Shown: positions 37,515 through 49,386 of the stretch, piece after piece
How the letters are laid out: every line of letters begins with the position of its first letter
How positions within the stretch are numbered: the stretch's first letter is position 1
DNA from: Daucus carota subsp. sativus
Lineage: Eukaryota > Streptophyta > Magnoliopsida > Apiales > Apiaceae
NCBI RefSeq assembly: GCF_001625215.2
Contig: NC_030389.2
Coordinates: 39,917,454-39,981,453 of the forward strand
Direction of reading: 5' to 3'
Length of the DNA stretch: 64,000 bases
Translations under genes and position numbers: made by a program
The notes under the pieces: generated by a model
Databases searched by the model: none
What the model was told of the DNA's origin: nothing
Seen by the model: the letters and a program-made list of their open reading frames with translations, nothing else

Positions 37515-38460
37515 ATTATTTTGATTATTTTACTTAATTAACTGGAAAACCTAATTTATTGAAATATAATAGAAAAATAAAGTTATCATGAATATTTGTA
37601 TTATATAAGCAAAGATAGTATTTATTAAAATTTAATTTCGATTATTTTAATAGCTCATGTTGATGATTTATAATATTTGAATTTCATATTTAATGTTACG
37701 ATAGTTTACAATTTTTCATGTAAACGTAATATGAGTTGTGCATTACTAAATTATAAAATATAAGTGTTAATAATTTGTATTGTCACTTAATCTGATTCTT
37801 AGTAACTTAGTTTGAAACTATAATTTTAATAAAAACTTGTTATTTTTAATTTTTCCTTTTTTCTCTATTTTTGTAATAGTTTTCTCTACTCTAGGAATTT
37901 GATTTTTATTTCGGTATTTGATTTTAATTGAAATATTAAATTCAGTTCGGTAAAACAAGAGAGATAACTCTGATTCCCTGATTCTTAATTCGGATATAAT
38001 TTTTATCGAATAATCACTCTAAGTTTCATCTCTACTTTCTATATATATATATATATAAAGTTAGTTTCCAATGTTGTTCATTATGTGTATCACAATCAAC
38101 TTTACACTGACATTTTTGATTTGTTTTTCTAACTATATCCCAGATGTTATATTTAGTCAACGCAATATATATGACTATAAATAAAAGTTTCCTAAAAAAA
38201 CTAATTTTTCTGAATATGCATTCTTTTCTCCGAAATGGACAAGTAATTTAAAACATATGGAACAACAAACAGCTCACTTTTGAACATTTACCCTTCATAA
38301 AAGTTACTGATAAGCATGAAAGTTAGAAACCAAGTGTTTAGTGTTAGCCTCCTGTAATTGCCAAAAAATTGACATACATTCATCATTCAAAAGACACCAA
38401 TACAGTATATCGGCTTGGAATGCAAGGAGCCAGTGATTAGCAGGAGATATAGTCAAGGTA
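37036..38460. other. AT-rich intergenic DNA downstream of PP2C
   Basis: Contains AT tracts and the 3' UTR of the minus-strand PP2C gene. No other gene recognised. Confidence 0.5.
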
Positions 38461-41400
38461 TCATACATTCGATAACCCTTCAACATGTACAATGATAAGT
38501 GTTACATCGTCTGTTCGATTCTCATGCTGTAACCACAGTTTGTATGATTCTCTTGCTATTGTATAACACGCATCTTGACGATTTCTGTCAACCTGTACAA
38601 GACAAAAGAAACCAGGAAAGGGAATCATACTCAAAACGATTTCAGTAGTTTCAACGGTATATATCTCTAGCTGTCCCAACAGTAGTAGAATTACAGAGGT
38701 TGAGATTCAGTGCAAGCAAACAACTAAACATTGAGAATAATCGCACTGTTTTGAGTTTCCTATTATGCAAACTTCTAAAACCAGGAAAAGAAAAGGCCTC
38801 CTATAATATGCTGTACTACAGTAATTTATTATCCTTGTTAGCCAATGGGTAATGTAGAAAACTAACAGATGTTCAAACAAAAATTTACTTCATGCTAAGG
38901 TACACTCCTTGAATGAACAATAATTCACATTTTTAGTAAGCAAAAGATTGCCCTGTTATTTTATAATTTTTAACAACGACAAAACTTTGTAAGAATTTCC
39001 ATTTGGGTTTATATCTTGGAAGGATTTCAATTATAACACCAAATCCTAAACAGCGTGGGGGAAAATTGCTTACATCTAACACTTAAGAAACAGAATCTGC
39101 AATCTTTGTTCAGAATAAGTTAAAACTATTAAATTTCATCACAAAATACTAGATATATTTTGGCTGCTCCAATAATATGCCAAGGAACCTCTTGCATCAG
39201 ATGACAAAGAATTAGGGATGGCAACGGGTTGGATCGGTTCGGATATTTGAGATATCCAAATCCAAATCCAAATTATTTTTAAAATCCAAATCCAAATCCA
39301 ATCGGGTTTCAGATATCAAATCCAAATCCATGGGTTTCGGATCGGGTTCGGGTTTGTTCGGGTTTATCCAAAACCTGAATTCCGAAATTTATATAGTATT
39401 GTAGAAATATTATTTTTGATTTTTTCACCCTTAAATTTCATTATATTTAAAACTAAACTACTTTAATAATAAAGTATTACACATTAATAAAATCTTGAAA
39501 CGTATTTAATAATTTCTGAACACAAATCTTCAGTATATGGAGTATGAAATTTTAAAGTAATTCATTAGTTAAACAAAAAAAGTCACTATAACCCAAGAAT
39601 ATACACATTCACACTCTACCTATGTATATATAAACAAAATTTAGTAGATTTAAAATTTAAAAAAAGTGTATTAGTATACATATACATATACATATATATA
39701 TTTGGATTTTTTTTCGAGTTTCGGGTTTGGATCGGGTTTGGATCGGATTCGGATTTCGGGTCGGGTTTCGATACGGAATACCTAGTATCCAAATCCAAAT
39801 CCAAACTCGTTCGGGTCTAAAAATCAAATCCAAATCCAAAATATCGGGTTCGGTAAGATCCATTCGGGTCGAAACGGTCGGGTATCCATTCGAATCAATT
39901 TTTTCTGCCATCCCTACGAAAGAATTCTCCATTGTACTTCTACTTCCTAAGTTATCTTCTTAGATCTCATCATAGAAAATTTTGCACTCAATATTTTTTC
40001 ACTTTTCCCTCTTCTATTATTTGTTTCACCTTCTTTTTTATTCCCTTCATAATTTATCATTTTATACTCTCCAACCAAATAGACCACTAAAGACATGAAA
40101 CTGTACTTGCATTTGCAAGAACCTCCTGTGCAGTGTTAACATTCATGTTTAGTTCTTAAATTACACAAGAATATACTACGGTCTGATAGTAACTTGTTCG
40201 AAGAAAAAACATCCCATTGTTCCTTGTTCTCACTGTTAAAATGGAAGAGCACACTAGTTTTCTGTACAAGATTAGCAAGTGTAACAGCAAATTACAGTTC
40301 AATCCCTTTCTTCCACTTTTAAGACTGACAAATATATTTAAGAAACAAGTTATTCAAAAGGACCTATAGTCTAATATCCTATAAGTTATTAATACTTGGA
40401 AGAAATGCAAACAGTTGCAAAAAGGATTTATTATATTCCAATATGTCACCATCCTTCCATTGATGGTAACAAAACAGTCAAGTAGATTCATATGCTGAAA
40501 AGAAAATAACCCAATCATATCACATTTAAGTATAAAAGAAATGTTAGCTTCAACATATTGCACAGAATAACTATTCAGACAAGTCCCAAGGAACTGAATA
40601 CTCTATGCACTACTTAAAACATGCAACACACTCCAAAATTTAAAGATCCCTAGCAAATAGCCTTTAAAATATAAAAAGTACTATTCTTAAATAAGTAAAA
40701 TGTCAATATACAAACGCAAAAATGAAAGAAATATATTAACTAGCTTCATACGATAAACTTAATTAACTCAAGATATAATGATGAACTATTTCAAATAAGC
40801 TTAGAAGAGAAGTTGTTACTTACCATATCGACCACAGTTTGGCTAGAGAGAAACTCAAAAACACCATCACTTGCCACGACAAAGAATGGATGATCAGGTG
40901 TCAGCTTAACAGTCTTTATCTCTGGGACAGCAAACACGCCAATCTTTTCAGCCAAACTATCCCCTACACTCCGTGTAAAGGCAGTTCCAGGATACATTGC
41001 ATTCTGAACCCACAACCTTGGCGGGTCACTGCCCTCGGTCTCCTCATCACCCCACGTTTGAACAGTTGGATCCTTAAGTCCTTCCACTTGGTCAACACTC
41101 AAAACCCTGGCCCCCTCAAGCTTAACTCTTTCACATTCATCTTTCCGAAAGGGTGTCTGATCACAAGATAAATCTTCAGCAACAAGTTGATTACCTTTCT
41201 TTACAGCAATCACAGCTCTTGAATCACCAACATTGGCCACATAAAGCATATCACCAACAACAAGAACAGTAATAGCTGTTGTACCACTCATTGAATCATC
41301 TATTTCACTATCATGTAGTTCATCATTCGTTGCCAAAAACGCCGCATTATAGGCTTTAACAGGATCATCCACCAAAGTAGACTCCTTTAACAAGTTTTCA

Positions 41401-41759
41401 ACCAACCTCCTCTTCACAAAATCCGCACATTGCCCTCCAGTTTGACCATGCCCATCAAACACTCCAAAGAAATGCACATTAGGATCCCCTTGCATACAAG
41501 TCCTAACACAAAAAGTATCTTGATTCTCCTTATTCAACATATCCGGATAGTATCCCCGTTGTGTGAGCACCGTATAATCCAACTCAAAATTATGGGAAGG
41601 CACTGGAACAGGCTCCACAGACCTATCTACAATTATATGTTTCCCTTGGCCATGATATGGAGAGTCCTTATCATCCGAAGCCCGCCCATCAGAAGACGAA
41701 GGATGCCCATCCGAATTCGATGTACATCTGCTACAACACTTCCCAAAAACACAACCCAT
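38461..41759 (-). CDS. Protein phosphatase 2C, membrane-anchored type
   Basis: Two exons on the minus strand (41759-40824 and 38592-38461) join in frame to 355 residues. PP2Cs are Mg/Mn-dependent Ser/Thr phosphatases. Metal-binding motifs are clear: ENQD (78-81), FFGVFDGHG (97-105, with the key Asp and Gly), VGDSRAV (178-183), SVGDSLAEK (264-272), VVASDGVFEF (294-303) and RTDDVT near the end. The N-terminus MGCVFGKCC suggests myristoylation at Gly2 and palmitoylation at nearby cysteines, so the enzyme should sit on the plasma membrane. It resembles the PP2C-35-like group and the phosphatase half of PP2C/cyclic-nucleotide-binding kinases, but it stops after the phosphatase domain. Exon 1 would read on to DMVSNNFSSKLI if unspliced; the spliced end VDRNRQDACYTIARESYKLW is the family form. 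The 2.2-kb intron contains an hAT element. Confidence 0.95.
39213..39916. mobile_element. hAT-like element in the PP2C intron
   Basis: Ends TAGGGATGGCAA and TTCTGCCATCCCTA are inverted repeats. Flanks CAAAGAAT and CGAAAGAA(T) are a degenerate 8-bp duplication. Inside are many short TCCAAATCCAAA and TCGGGTTCGGG direct and inverted repeats. No transposase frame. Confidence 0.8.
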
Positions 41760-44700
41760 GTTTCAATACAATCAAACAAGACCCAAAAACAAACAATTTC
41801 AATATGTACAACAAATGTTTGAGAAAAGTCCTAAATGAAAAGCACAAGATTATGAGCCAAACTTACACAATATACGCAGTTCTTGGTGAAAACGGTGAAA
41901 CGGGCCCTCCAAGATTTTAACATTGCGACTGTTACCAAATGGGTTTTTGCAATTAATCCCCAATGATTGCCACACAATTGACAAAACCCGAGAGCCAAAA
42001 GCTCAAAAAAGGCTAAATTTTTGAATTTTTAATCAAGAAAGTGTCAAGAAAAGAATAACCCATCAACAAGAAAAGATCAAGATCAAATTCGAAATAGAGA
42101 CGTGAAATTCGGGGAAATCTTGAAGAAATCCCAAAGAAATAAGCAAAAGATACTAACTTTATGTTTTGATATCAAATATTAATATTCTTGAAATTTTGAT
42201 TAAAGGTGAGGTTGATTTTGTGTTGATTGTTGGTGGGGCCAACAAAAAGATCTGTATTTTTTTACAGTAGAAATTGATCACGGCATTTATAAAAACCAAT
42301 CAATTGATTTTAGGGATAAACAAAAGAAATTGAGGATGAAACCCTAGAAAATTCAATTAAAAAAAATCTCAGAATAATGTTTGTGTGTGTAACTGTGAGA
42401 AATAATGGTACATGTATGGGGAATTCACATAGATGCAGATGAATGTGAAGAAAACGACAATAAGAAATGATTTGTGCTTTTTCTGTCTTTTTTTTTTTTT
42501 TTTTGAGTTTTGCTATTTATTTTGTTGCTCTTGTGTAATTATTTAGAAAGTACAGATCAGATATATTTATTACAGTTTTAAAAGTTTTATAATAGTTGTG
42601 TGTTATCTGTAAATTGACTGTTTAAGGCTAATTATTGTAATAAAACAGTTCAAATTTCACCATTTGGCTATTTTGCTAAAAATCTGTATTGAAATGTGAG
42701 GTTATTAATCGGTACCGCATGATTCTGATGGATGGACTTGACGTCGGCCTAATGTGTGTTTTTGGAAGTTTCGTTTGGTTTGAGAATATGAAAAGGAAAA
42801 TAAAAATAATAAAGTTTGACACCTTGCTCCCCACAAAAAGCAGAAACAACTCACAAGTGTCTCCATCTCAAACTTTCAATTACCTTCTCAGCCCATATAG
42901 ATTTAAACCAATAATTTATAATTTATGGTAACTTTACATGACAAGTGTTAACAAATGAAAATTTTGAGACATATTTTAATATATTTTTGATGTAATTTTG
43001 AAAATTTTGAAATCAGAAGTTGTTCATCGTTATGAGTACTTAAATCTTGATATTTTGATATAAGATATTTTCTTAGTGTAATCGATAAATAAATTAAATT
43101 GAAAAGACTAGTGAAGTGGGTTATGAGTTTGCTTAGGTAGTAATAACTTGAATCGCACATGAATTTGAGAATGGGAGGTTGATGGCTTTATATTACCTCA
43201 GATGCAAGTGTATTGCACAACTACTGAGGTGTGTGCTTCATGTAAATGTGCATGGTATTATCATGTGCCTCACGAGCGTCGCCGCCTAACCTCGTCATGA
43301 CTCTAGTCGAAGGGCGAATGTCTTGGCGTCTCACGTATGCGAGTGTCTTAAGTGATGAATTTTTTCATCCAATGGAATTAAAAATAATTATAAATTTAAT
43401 ATTATTTTAGTGTGAATGTTAATCAGAATTTTTTGCATATTATATATACAAAAATTGTGTCAGTTATAGAAAATCGTAACTGATGTGTTGGTAAATATTC
43501 TGCATTAAATTAATTATATCCAATAATTATTTTTGTTGATTTGTGTATATATTTCAGTCACGTTTTGGTTATAAAATGAAACAAAAACATATGTAACATA
43601 CAACACAAATCCTAGCTGTAACCTCCTCTTCTCTCTGTCTCTCTCTCCTCTCATTCGATATTACACTGTTTTCAGGCGAACTGAGGTACAATTCCCTTTT
43701 AGTATTGTCGCGATTATGATTGGATTACTGTGTTTGTTTTATCCGGTGAGTGATATTATGACAACCCATTATAGATTATCCAGTGAGTGATATTATGACA
43801 ACCCATTATAGATTATCCGGTGAGTGATATTATGACAACCCATTATAGAGTAATGGTGCAATTATCATCTCGAAAAGAGTCAGGTCTTGTAGAGGGTTTG
43901 GCGACTCAGTAGTCTATTACGGAAATTTGGCTTAATATAAATTAAAAATTTATATTTTGAATTATAAAATATTATAAATTTCAAACCCTTAAATCTACTA
44001 GCTTATACTTCAAAAATTTCAATAATTTTAAATATAGAATTTAATTGATAAATTTGTAATATATAAATAAAGAACTCATAAATTTAGTCAACGATGATAA
44101 TATCACATACATTGATTTCGTTGTGATTTCCGTCATGGTGAACTCATTCCGATTATCATTTTTATATGAAACCATTCTTCTAACATTTTGAAATTCTAGG
44201 AGAATTGATTCTCAACATAATATCAAAGCTCTGGTTTGACAAAAATCTCAAGTTCGACTCTTTGTCCCAAAGATGAGCACCCCATAAAAAAAGACTTGAT
44301 ATGCTTTAACAAATTTTTTTTTTGATAAAAAGGAATGAATTCATTAATTAAAATCCATACGGTATCTACAAATATAATCGAAATTGGACAGATGCTGAAT
44401 TATATCGCTGTTGAATCCTTCCTTTTCAGACAGACAACTAAACGATTTGAAGATGATTTCAACATATGTACTCGTTTTCACCTGATTGATTTTCACCGGA
44501 TTGACTTTCACCTGACTGTTCTGAACAATCAACCATAAATGCGATTCCATAATAACCTTCAAACCTGAATCAAACTCATAAAAATCATGCCGATCTATAA
44601 CCTCGGTCATAGATAATATCAAAACACACCAAAAACAAAAAAACCAACTCTCATAAAAAGGAGAGACTAACAAAACTCAAATAAATTGGAAACTTATTAA

Positions 44701-44978
44701 AAGGAAAACAAGATTTCAAACACGAAACGGAAAAAAGAAATCGGGGCTTTCCACCGGTAAAAACCGATGGAAGCCCCCTCAGAAATTTTTAATGGAGGCT
44801 AGGGTTTGAGAGAGAGAGAGGTCGACAGATTTAGTTAAAAATTTCAATCTTTTATTCGAAAAATGTCAAATAAATTACAAATTATACTTAGATCAAGTGA
44901 GTAATTATGATTCTGCGTTTGTACGAACATGATCCCATACCACTAAACGCCCATTGAGTGTTCGCAAATACCCTGCTA
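41760..44978. other. PP2C upstream region and intergenic repeats
   Basis: 41760-42500 is the probable PP2C leader and promoter (minus strand) with a poly-T run at about 42486-42506. 44310-44760 looks like the 3' end of a minus-strand retroposon (T run near 44310-44320, then a low-complexity tail); its 109-codon frame at 44344-44673 has no clear domain. No host gene is supported. Confidence 0.5.
43739..43848. repeat. 37-bp tandem repeat, three copies
   Basis: Three copies of a unit containing GGTGAGTGATATTATGACAA and CCCATTATAGATTATCC follow directly on each other with one substitution (CCGG/CCAG). Confidence 0.93.
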
Positions 44979-45620
44979 TAGGGGTGAACACGGGTCGGGT
45001 TGGCCGGGTTAGTGGCAAAATTTCAACCCAACCCAATATTGTCGGTTTATAAGAATTCCAACCCGTTAACCCTCAAAATTATTTTTAACCCTACCCTATT
45101 ATTCGTATATCGGGTAGGGTCGGATATGGTCGGGTTCATCGGGTTTAAAGAAAACAAGTAAGCAGATGTGTGTTGCAGAACATTGCTGCTAGTTTGTAAT
45201 GATTATTACTATATTGTTTCACACCTCCTCTCTATGTAGATTGCTAATGCTTATCTGCTTCCTGCCAATTAGTGTGTGTGTGTCTATGAATAAAAACTTA
45301 ACAGGGCAGGGCCAAAAGGGTGAAACTAACCTACTGGATCGAGAGACTTATGTCTGAAACTCCATGATCTGAAACTCATCTCACTGCTGTGTTGTTATGA
45401 GAGTGCTATAAATTTAATTTTGAACTAAATTGTTGTAAACGGGTTGGTTCGGGTTGGGTAGGGGTTAATAATTTAGAAACCCTAACCCAACCCAATTTAT
45501 TCGGTTTAATAAAAAACGAACCCATTTATTTTTCGGTTTTGAACGGTTCGATTTGTTCGGCCGAAATAAGGGGCAGGTTGGGTCGGTTTGGCGGGTTAAT
45601 CGGTTTTTTGTTCACCCCTA
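44979..45620. mobile_element. hAT-like element with perfect 8-bp target duplication
   Basis: Terminal inverted repeats TAGGGGTGAAC and GTTCACCCCTA are perfect, flanked by CCCTGCTA at 44971-44978 and 45621-45628. Just inside both ends are GGGTTGG/GGTCGGGTT motifs and their complements. The 642 bp have no transposase; a frame at 45539-45814 runs out of the element and is not a gene. Confidence 0.92.
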
Positions 45621-45861
45621 CCCTGCTATATGTAACAAGATCGCGTACGTCACAGCTTATTCATGTCATGCCATATTTCATGACAGTTGAAAGTTCTTTG
45701 GTTTCGTGTTTATTATCCGAGTGGTCAAAGAAAAATTGTACTATACGTTTTTTAAAGGTGTTAAGTTGCACGATGTTTGAAAAATATGTATTTCCGTTGA
45801 CTGTTGATTTATAATAGGAGTATTTGGCTTCCCCTGTTATGTCAATGATAAAAGTAAACTA

Positions 45862-45895
45862 GCATAAAAGCCCGTGCGAGGCACGTGCTTCTAGT
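45862..45895 (+). mobile_element. Helitron-type 3' terminus
   Basis: GCCCGTGCGAGGCACGTGC forms a hairpin followed by TTCTAG and then T. The complementary strand also ends in GCTAGT, so orientation is uncertain. Its 5' end was not found. A ~61-bp tandem duplication (TTTTAAATAATAT...) follows at about 45906-46000. Confidence 0.45.
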
Positions 45896-46097
45896 TTTTA
45901 TTATGTTTTAAATAATATTCATGTGTCATCATATTGTTCTATTACGGGTCTTGAGTTTGTATTTGTTTTAAATAATATCTGTGTGTCATCATATTGTTTC
46001 GAGCGTAACTATTACATTTTATTTTTTGACAAAATATGTAAATATGAAAAATGTAATATTTGCAACCTAATAGCATTAATAGTAATAATAAGTACTA

Positions 46098-46412
46098 TTC
46101 CCTCTGTCCCAATTTATATGAACCTTATTCCTTTTTGGGATATCTCTAAAATAATGAACTTATTGTACTTACTATTTTTAAACACTACTTTTCACTATTA
46201 CACCAAATACTTCTCTATTTTATACTTTTTTTTATTTAATAAACACTATTACACTCACGACTTACCTCCACTATCTCAAATCTATTATTAAATTTTGATA
46301 TATTCCACCACTTTACCCACTTTCCAACTAAATTTACTCTTTTTTTATTACATTTTTCTTAATCTCCGTGAAAGTCAAATAAGGTCACTTAAAATGAGAT
46401 GAAGGGAGCATA
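46098..46412. mobile_element. Stowaway-like MITE
   Basis: The left end TTCCCTCTGTCCCAATTTAT and the right end reading GAGATGAAGGGAGC are the degenerate CTCCCTCCGTCCC-type inverted repeat of Stowaway/Mariner MITEs. Boundaries are approximate. Confidence 0.65.
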
Positions 46413-47376
46413 TTTTTTTTAAAAAAATATGGATCAAAAACTACATTTGAACTGATATTTCTATATTCAAATTCGTTAGGATATACAGACCATTATCAAA
46501 TTATATATGGTCAAAATTATATTCGAAATTAATACTGAAACTTTTGGATTTTAAATATACTATACCTCATTAAAAGTATCTGTAATTTATTGTTGAAATT
46601 ATTAAATTATTTCAACTAATATACCATGATTTTGATGAAAACCTGTTCTTCATATGTGAATTAAGATAACCTAAATCATGATTAAATGAAGATGTGTGGT
46701 TCGCGTTGCCTTACATTTATTTCTTCTTTTTTGAGAGCACGTTTGCATAATTGTTAAAGTGATACATGATGGAGCAAATCATCAGCACATTCTTTTTAGC
46801 ATATGTTGCACACATTTTGTATAAATAAAAATTATAACATATGTTGTATGTAAAAAGACATATACCTTATTTTATTATAAAAGTATCAATTGAACTACTA
46901 ACCGTATAATTGCACCACAAAAAAGTCTGACACCTTTGACGTGTCTTATCCTTTTATTTTTCTGTCGACTTTTGATTAACAATATAAAATTTCTTCAAAT
47001 TCACCTTCATATCACAAGTTACAGTATTTCAAATACATATATCATCAAAATGACATCGTTTAGATATATTTTCTGACACAAAATTTGAAGTATTATCACT
47101 ATTCTTATATTTATAATTTTTTTTAAAAAGATTTACACATCAAATTCTGAATTCATAGTTTTAAATAAAAAAAATATTCTAAATATGAATATTCTTTCAG
47201 TTACCTTATTTCGTGTTCTCCAAAATATTGTAATCTATTTATAAATCGCCTTTTATAATAAAAGAAATTAATATGACATAGTCCATTTCGAAAGCCTATT
47301 AATTTTCCTTTCAAAGATGCTCGCTTAAACCTCAGTTTTTGTGTTTATTTCTCACATTAATGACTTAAAATTTCTA

Positions 47377-47611
47377 CTCCCTCCATTCCAAAATAATAGT
47401 CGCTTTGACTTTGTGCACGTATTTTGAGGTGTAAAAAAAACATACTTCCACACATTATTTTTGAAATTTTGTTTTTCTGAATAAAAATTTAACATCTCTA
47501 TTTTTATTCAGAAAAAGAAATTTTTAAAAATAATGTGTAAAAATACGCTTTTTTTACACCTCAAAATACGTGCACAAAGTCAAAGCGACTATTATTTTGA
47601 AATGGAGGGAG
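47377..47611. mobile_element. Stowaway MITE with TA duplication
   Basis: It begins CTCCCTCCATTCCAAAATAA, ends with its complement (TTATTTTGAAATGGAGGGAG) and is flanked by TA at 47375-47376 and 47612-47613. The arms stay complementary for about 80 bp on each side. Confidence 0.93.
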
Positions 47612-47613
47612 TA

Positions 47614-49386
47614 TAATATTGTATCGGTGCTCGTTTAAACTATTAGGTAATTAGATTTGAATTCGTTCATTTTTATTCAAATATGAATTATATCTATTTT
47701 TAGAAACCTGAATCATGACTCGAACCCGATTATTCATATTTTTTTTCAATTTTAAATTTATTTACGTAAATAATTAATTTATAGATATTAATCTATCATG
47801 TAAACAATATATGAGACTTGACTGAAATAATAACTTATCTCAAATAAATAAGATACGGAAACGAATATAAATACAAAAGTTTTAAAGTATGTGGTTAATG
47901 CTTTTGAATAACAAGCTAATTGTTTGTGTAGTTCAAGTGGTTTGAGACTTTGAGTGATGTATTTGTATCGGAGATGAGGTCCTGAGTTGGCTTGACACGA
48001 ACGTGTTGGGCTATTATACATGTAAGTAGAAGTAGATATAAGTAGATTAACTTTCTTGTTGACAAAGATGAAATTTCTTACTCATATGACATATCAAAAG
48101 GTTTCTATAAAATAATTTTAGGCAACTACTTCAGTGAGCATATACATCGCTCGTGCAGAATCTTCAAGTATATGTTTTTTGTGTATAGAAAATCCAGCTC
48201 CGTGACATAATCCATAGCATATTTATGCAAAGGACGCCTCTTAAATAGTTTGATTTTACTTTTCTAAATTTTAAATTATAGATGATGAAAATTTACAATA
48301 AAATTGTTATTTTAGTTTTGATTATGTTGGAAGAAAATTTCTAATGAGCTAAAAATATCATACTGAAAATTTAAAGTTATCTTTTCTTAATTTTTTTTTT
48401 TAACGTAAGAACCCGCAGCCGCAACCCTTCGAATGCGCACCGGGTTGAGCTCACGCCAGCAAACTAAATGTACTTAAAAAGTGGAGGAATTTAAATTGTA
48501 AAAGTACTATATTAAAAAATATTTATTGAAATATAGTTACAAATGGTAGGAAAGAATAATGAAATATGAAAAATATATTTTATTTTGAAAAGTTTCTACA
48601 CTTAACTTTTTTCAGTTCCGAATTCATTGAAAAAAATTAAAAATAAAAAAACAATACACAAAAAATATTATAAATAATTCTGTGGTCAGTGCACTTCGCT
48701 TCTTACTCAAGCAAGAGTGGGTTAAGTATGCGTATTTGTTTTGTTTAAGATTCTGAACTACACGTTCCGTTACTGTTTTATATTTTTGCTTGATCCCAAT
48801 TGATCTAATTTTAAATATATATATAATTTACTTTTATATAATTTTAAAAATCTTATAAATATTTTTAAAATAACCTACGTATTCTTTTTGTTATATATTT
48901 TCAATGTTTTCCGTTACATAACATGTAAATTGGGTGGTTCTAAAGAAAATCAGAATTTAACTCGGTTCCTGACGATAAATGAAGTGTTTTTTTTAAGGTC
49001 AACTAAATGGTTGTTGGAACACATTTGATTTGGTACGATGGATTTAACAGTTTTTTCATAAATTTACAACCAACTTGGAGCAGGTAGATTAATACTCTGA
49101 ATTTAAGAGGCCGTATGAAATGGATCTGCTGGCTGTTCTAGGTACGATTATATAATTATTGAGTGTTTCAGTATACTAAGTTAGTCAACACCAGCAATAG
49201 CAAGCATGCAAGTATATATTTTGATAGGTAATGCTGAATTATCAGCAGCAGCAAGATACATTTACTCCAGTAGAACCATCACTACAAAAGTTTGACAAAA
49301 CCGACCGCCTAAAACCGACCAACATCAAATATCAGGCAACTCATCTATTGAGTGTGCACTCATACAACTAGGTATCTGCTGCTATA
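47614..49386. other. AT-rich intergenic DNA and promoter of ankyrin gene 1
   Basis: No gene recognised in 47614-48950. 48990-49380 is related to 53440-53785 upstream of the second ankyrin gene (shared GGTCAACTAAATGGTTGTT, ACCAAC-TGGAGCAGGTAGAT and GGTATCTGCTGCTA blocks), so promoter DNA was duplicated along with the gene. Confidence 0.6.

Noticed and set aside
41430..41822. 130-codon plus-strand frame
   Set aside because: Antisense shadow of the PP2C coding exon.
44344..44673. 109-codon minus-strand frame
   Set aside because: Probably the tail of a retroposon (adjacent T run). I could not identify a reverse transcriptase or RNase H motif, so I did not call a gene.
45923..46291. 122-codon plus-strand frame
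   Set aside because: Runs across a Stowaway-like MITE; composition Phe/Ile/Tyr-rich as expected from AT-rich DNA.
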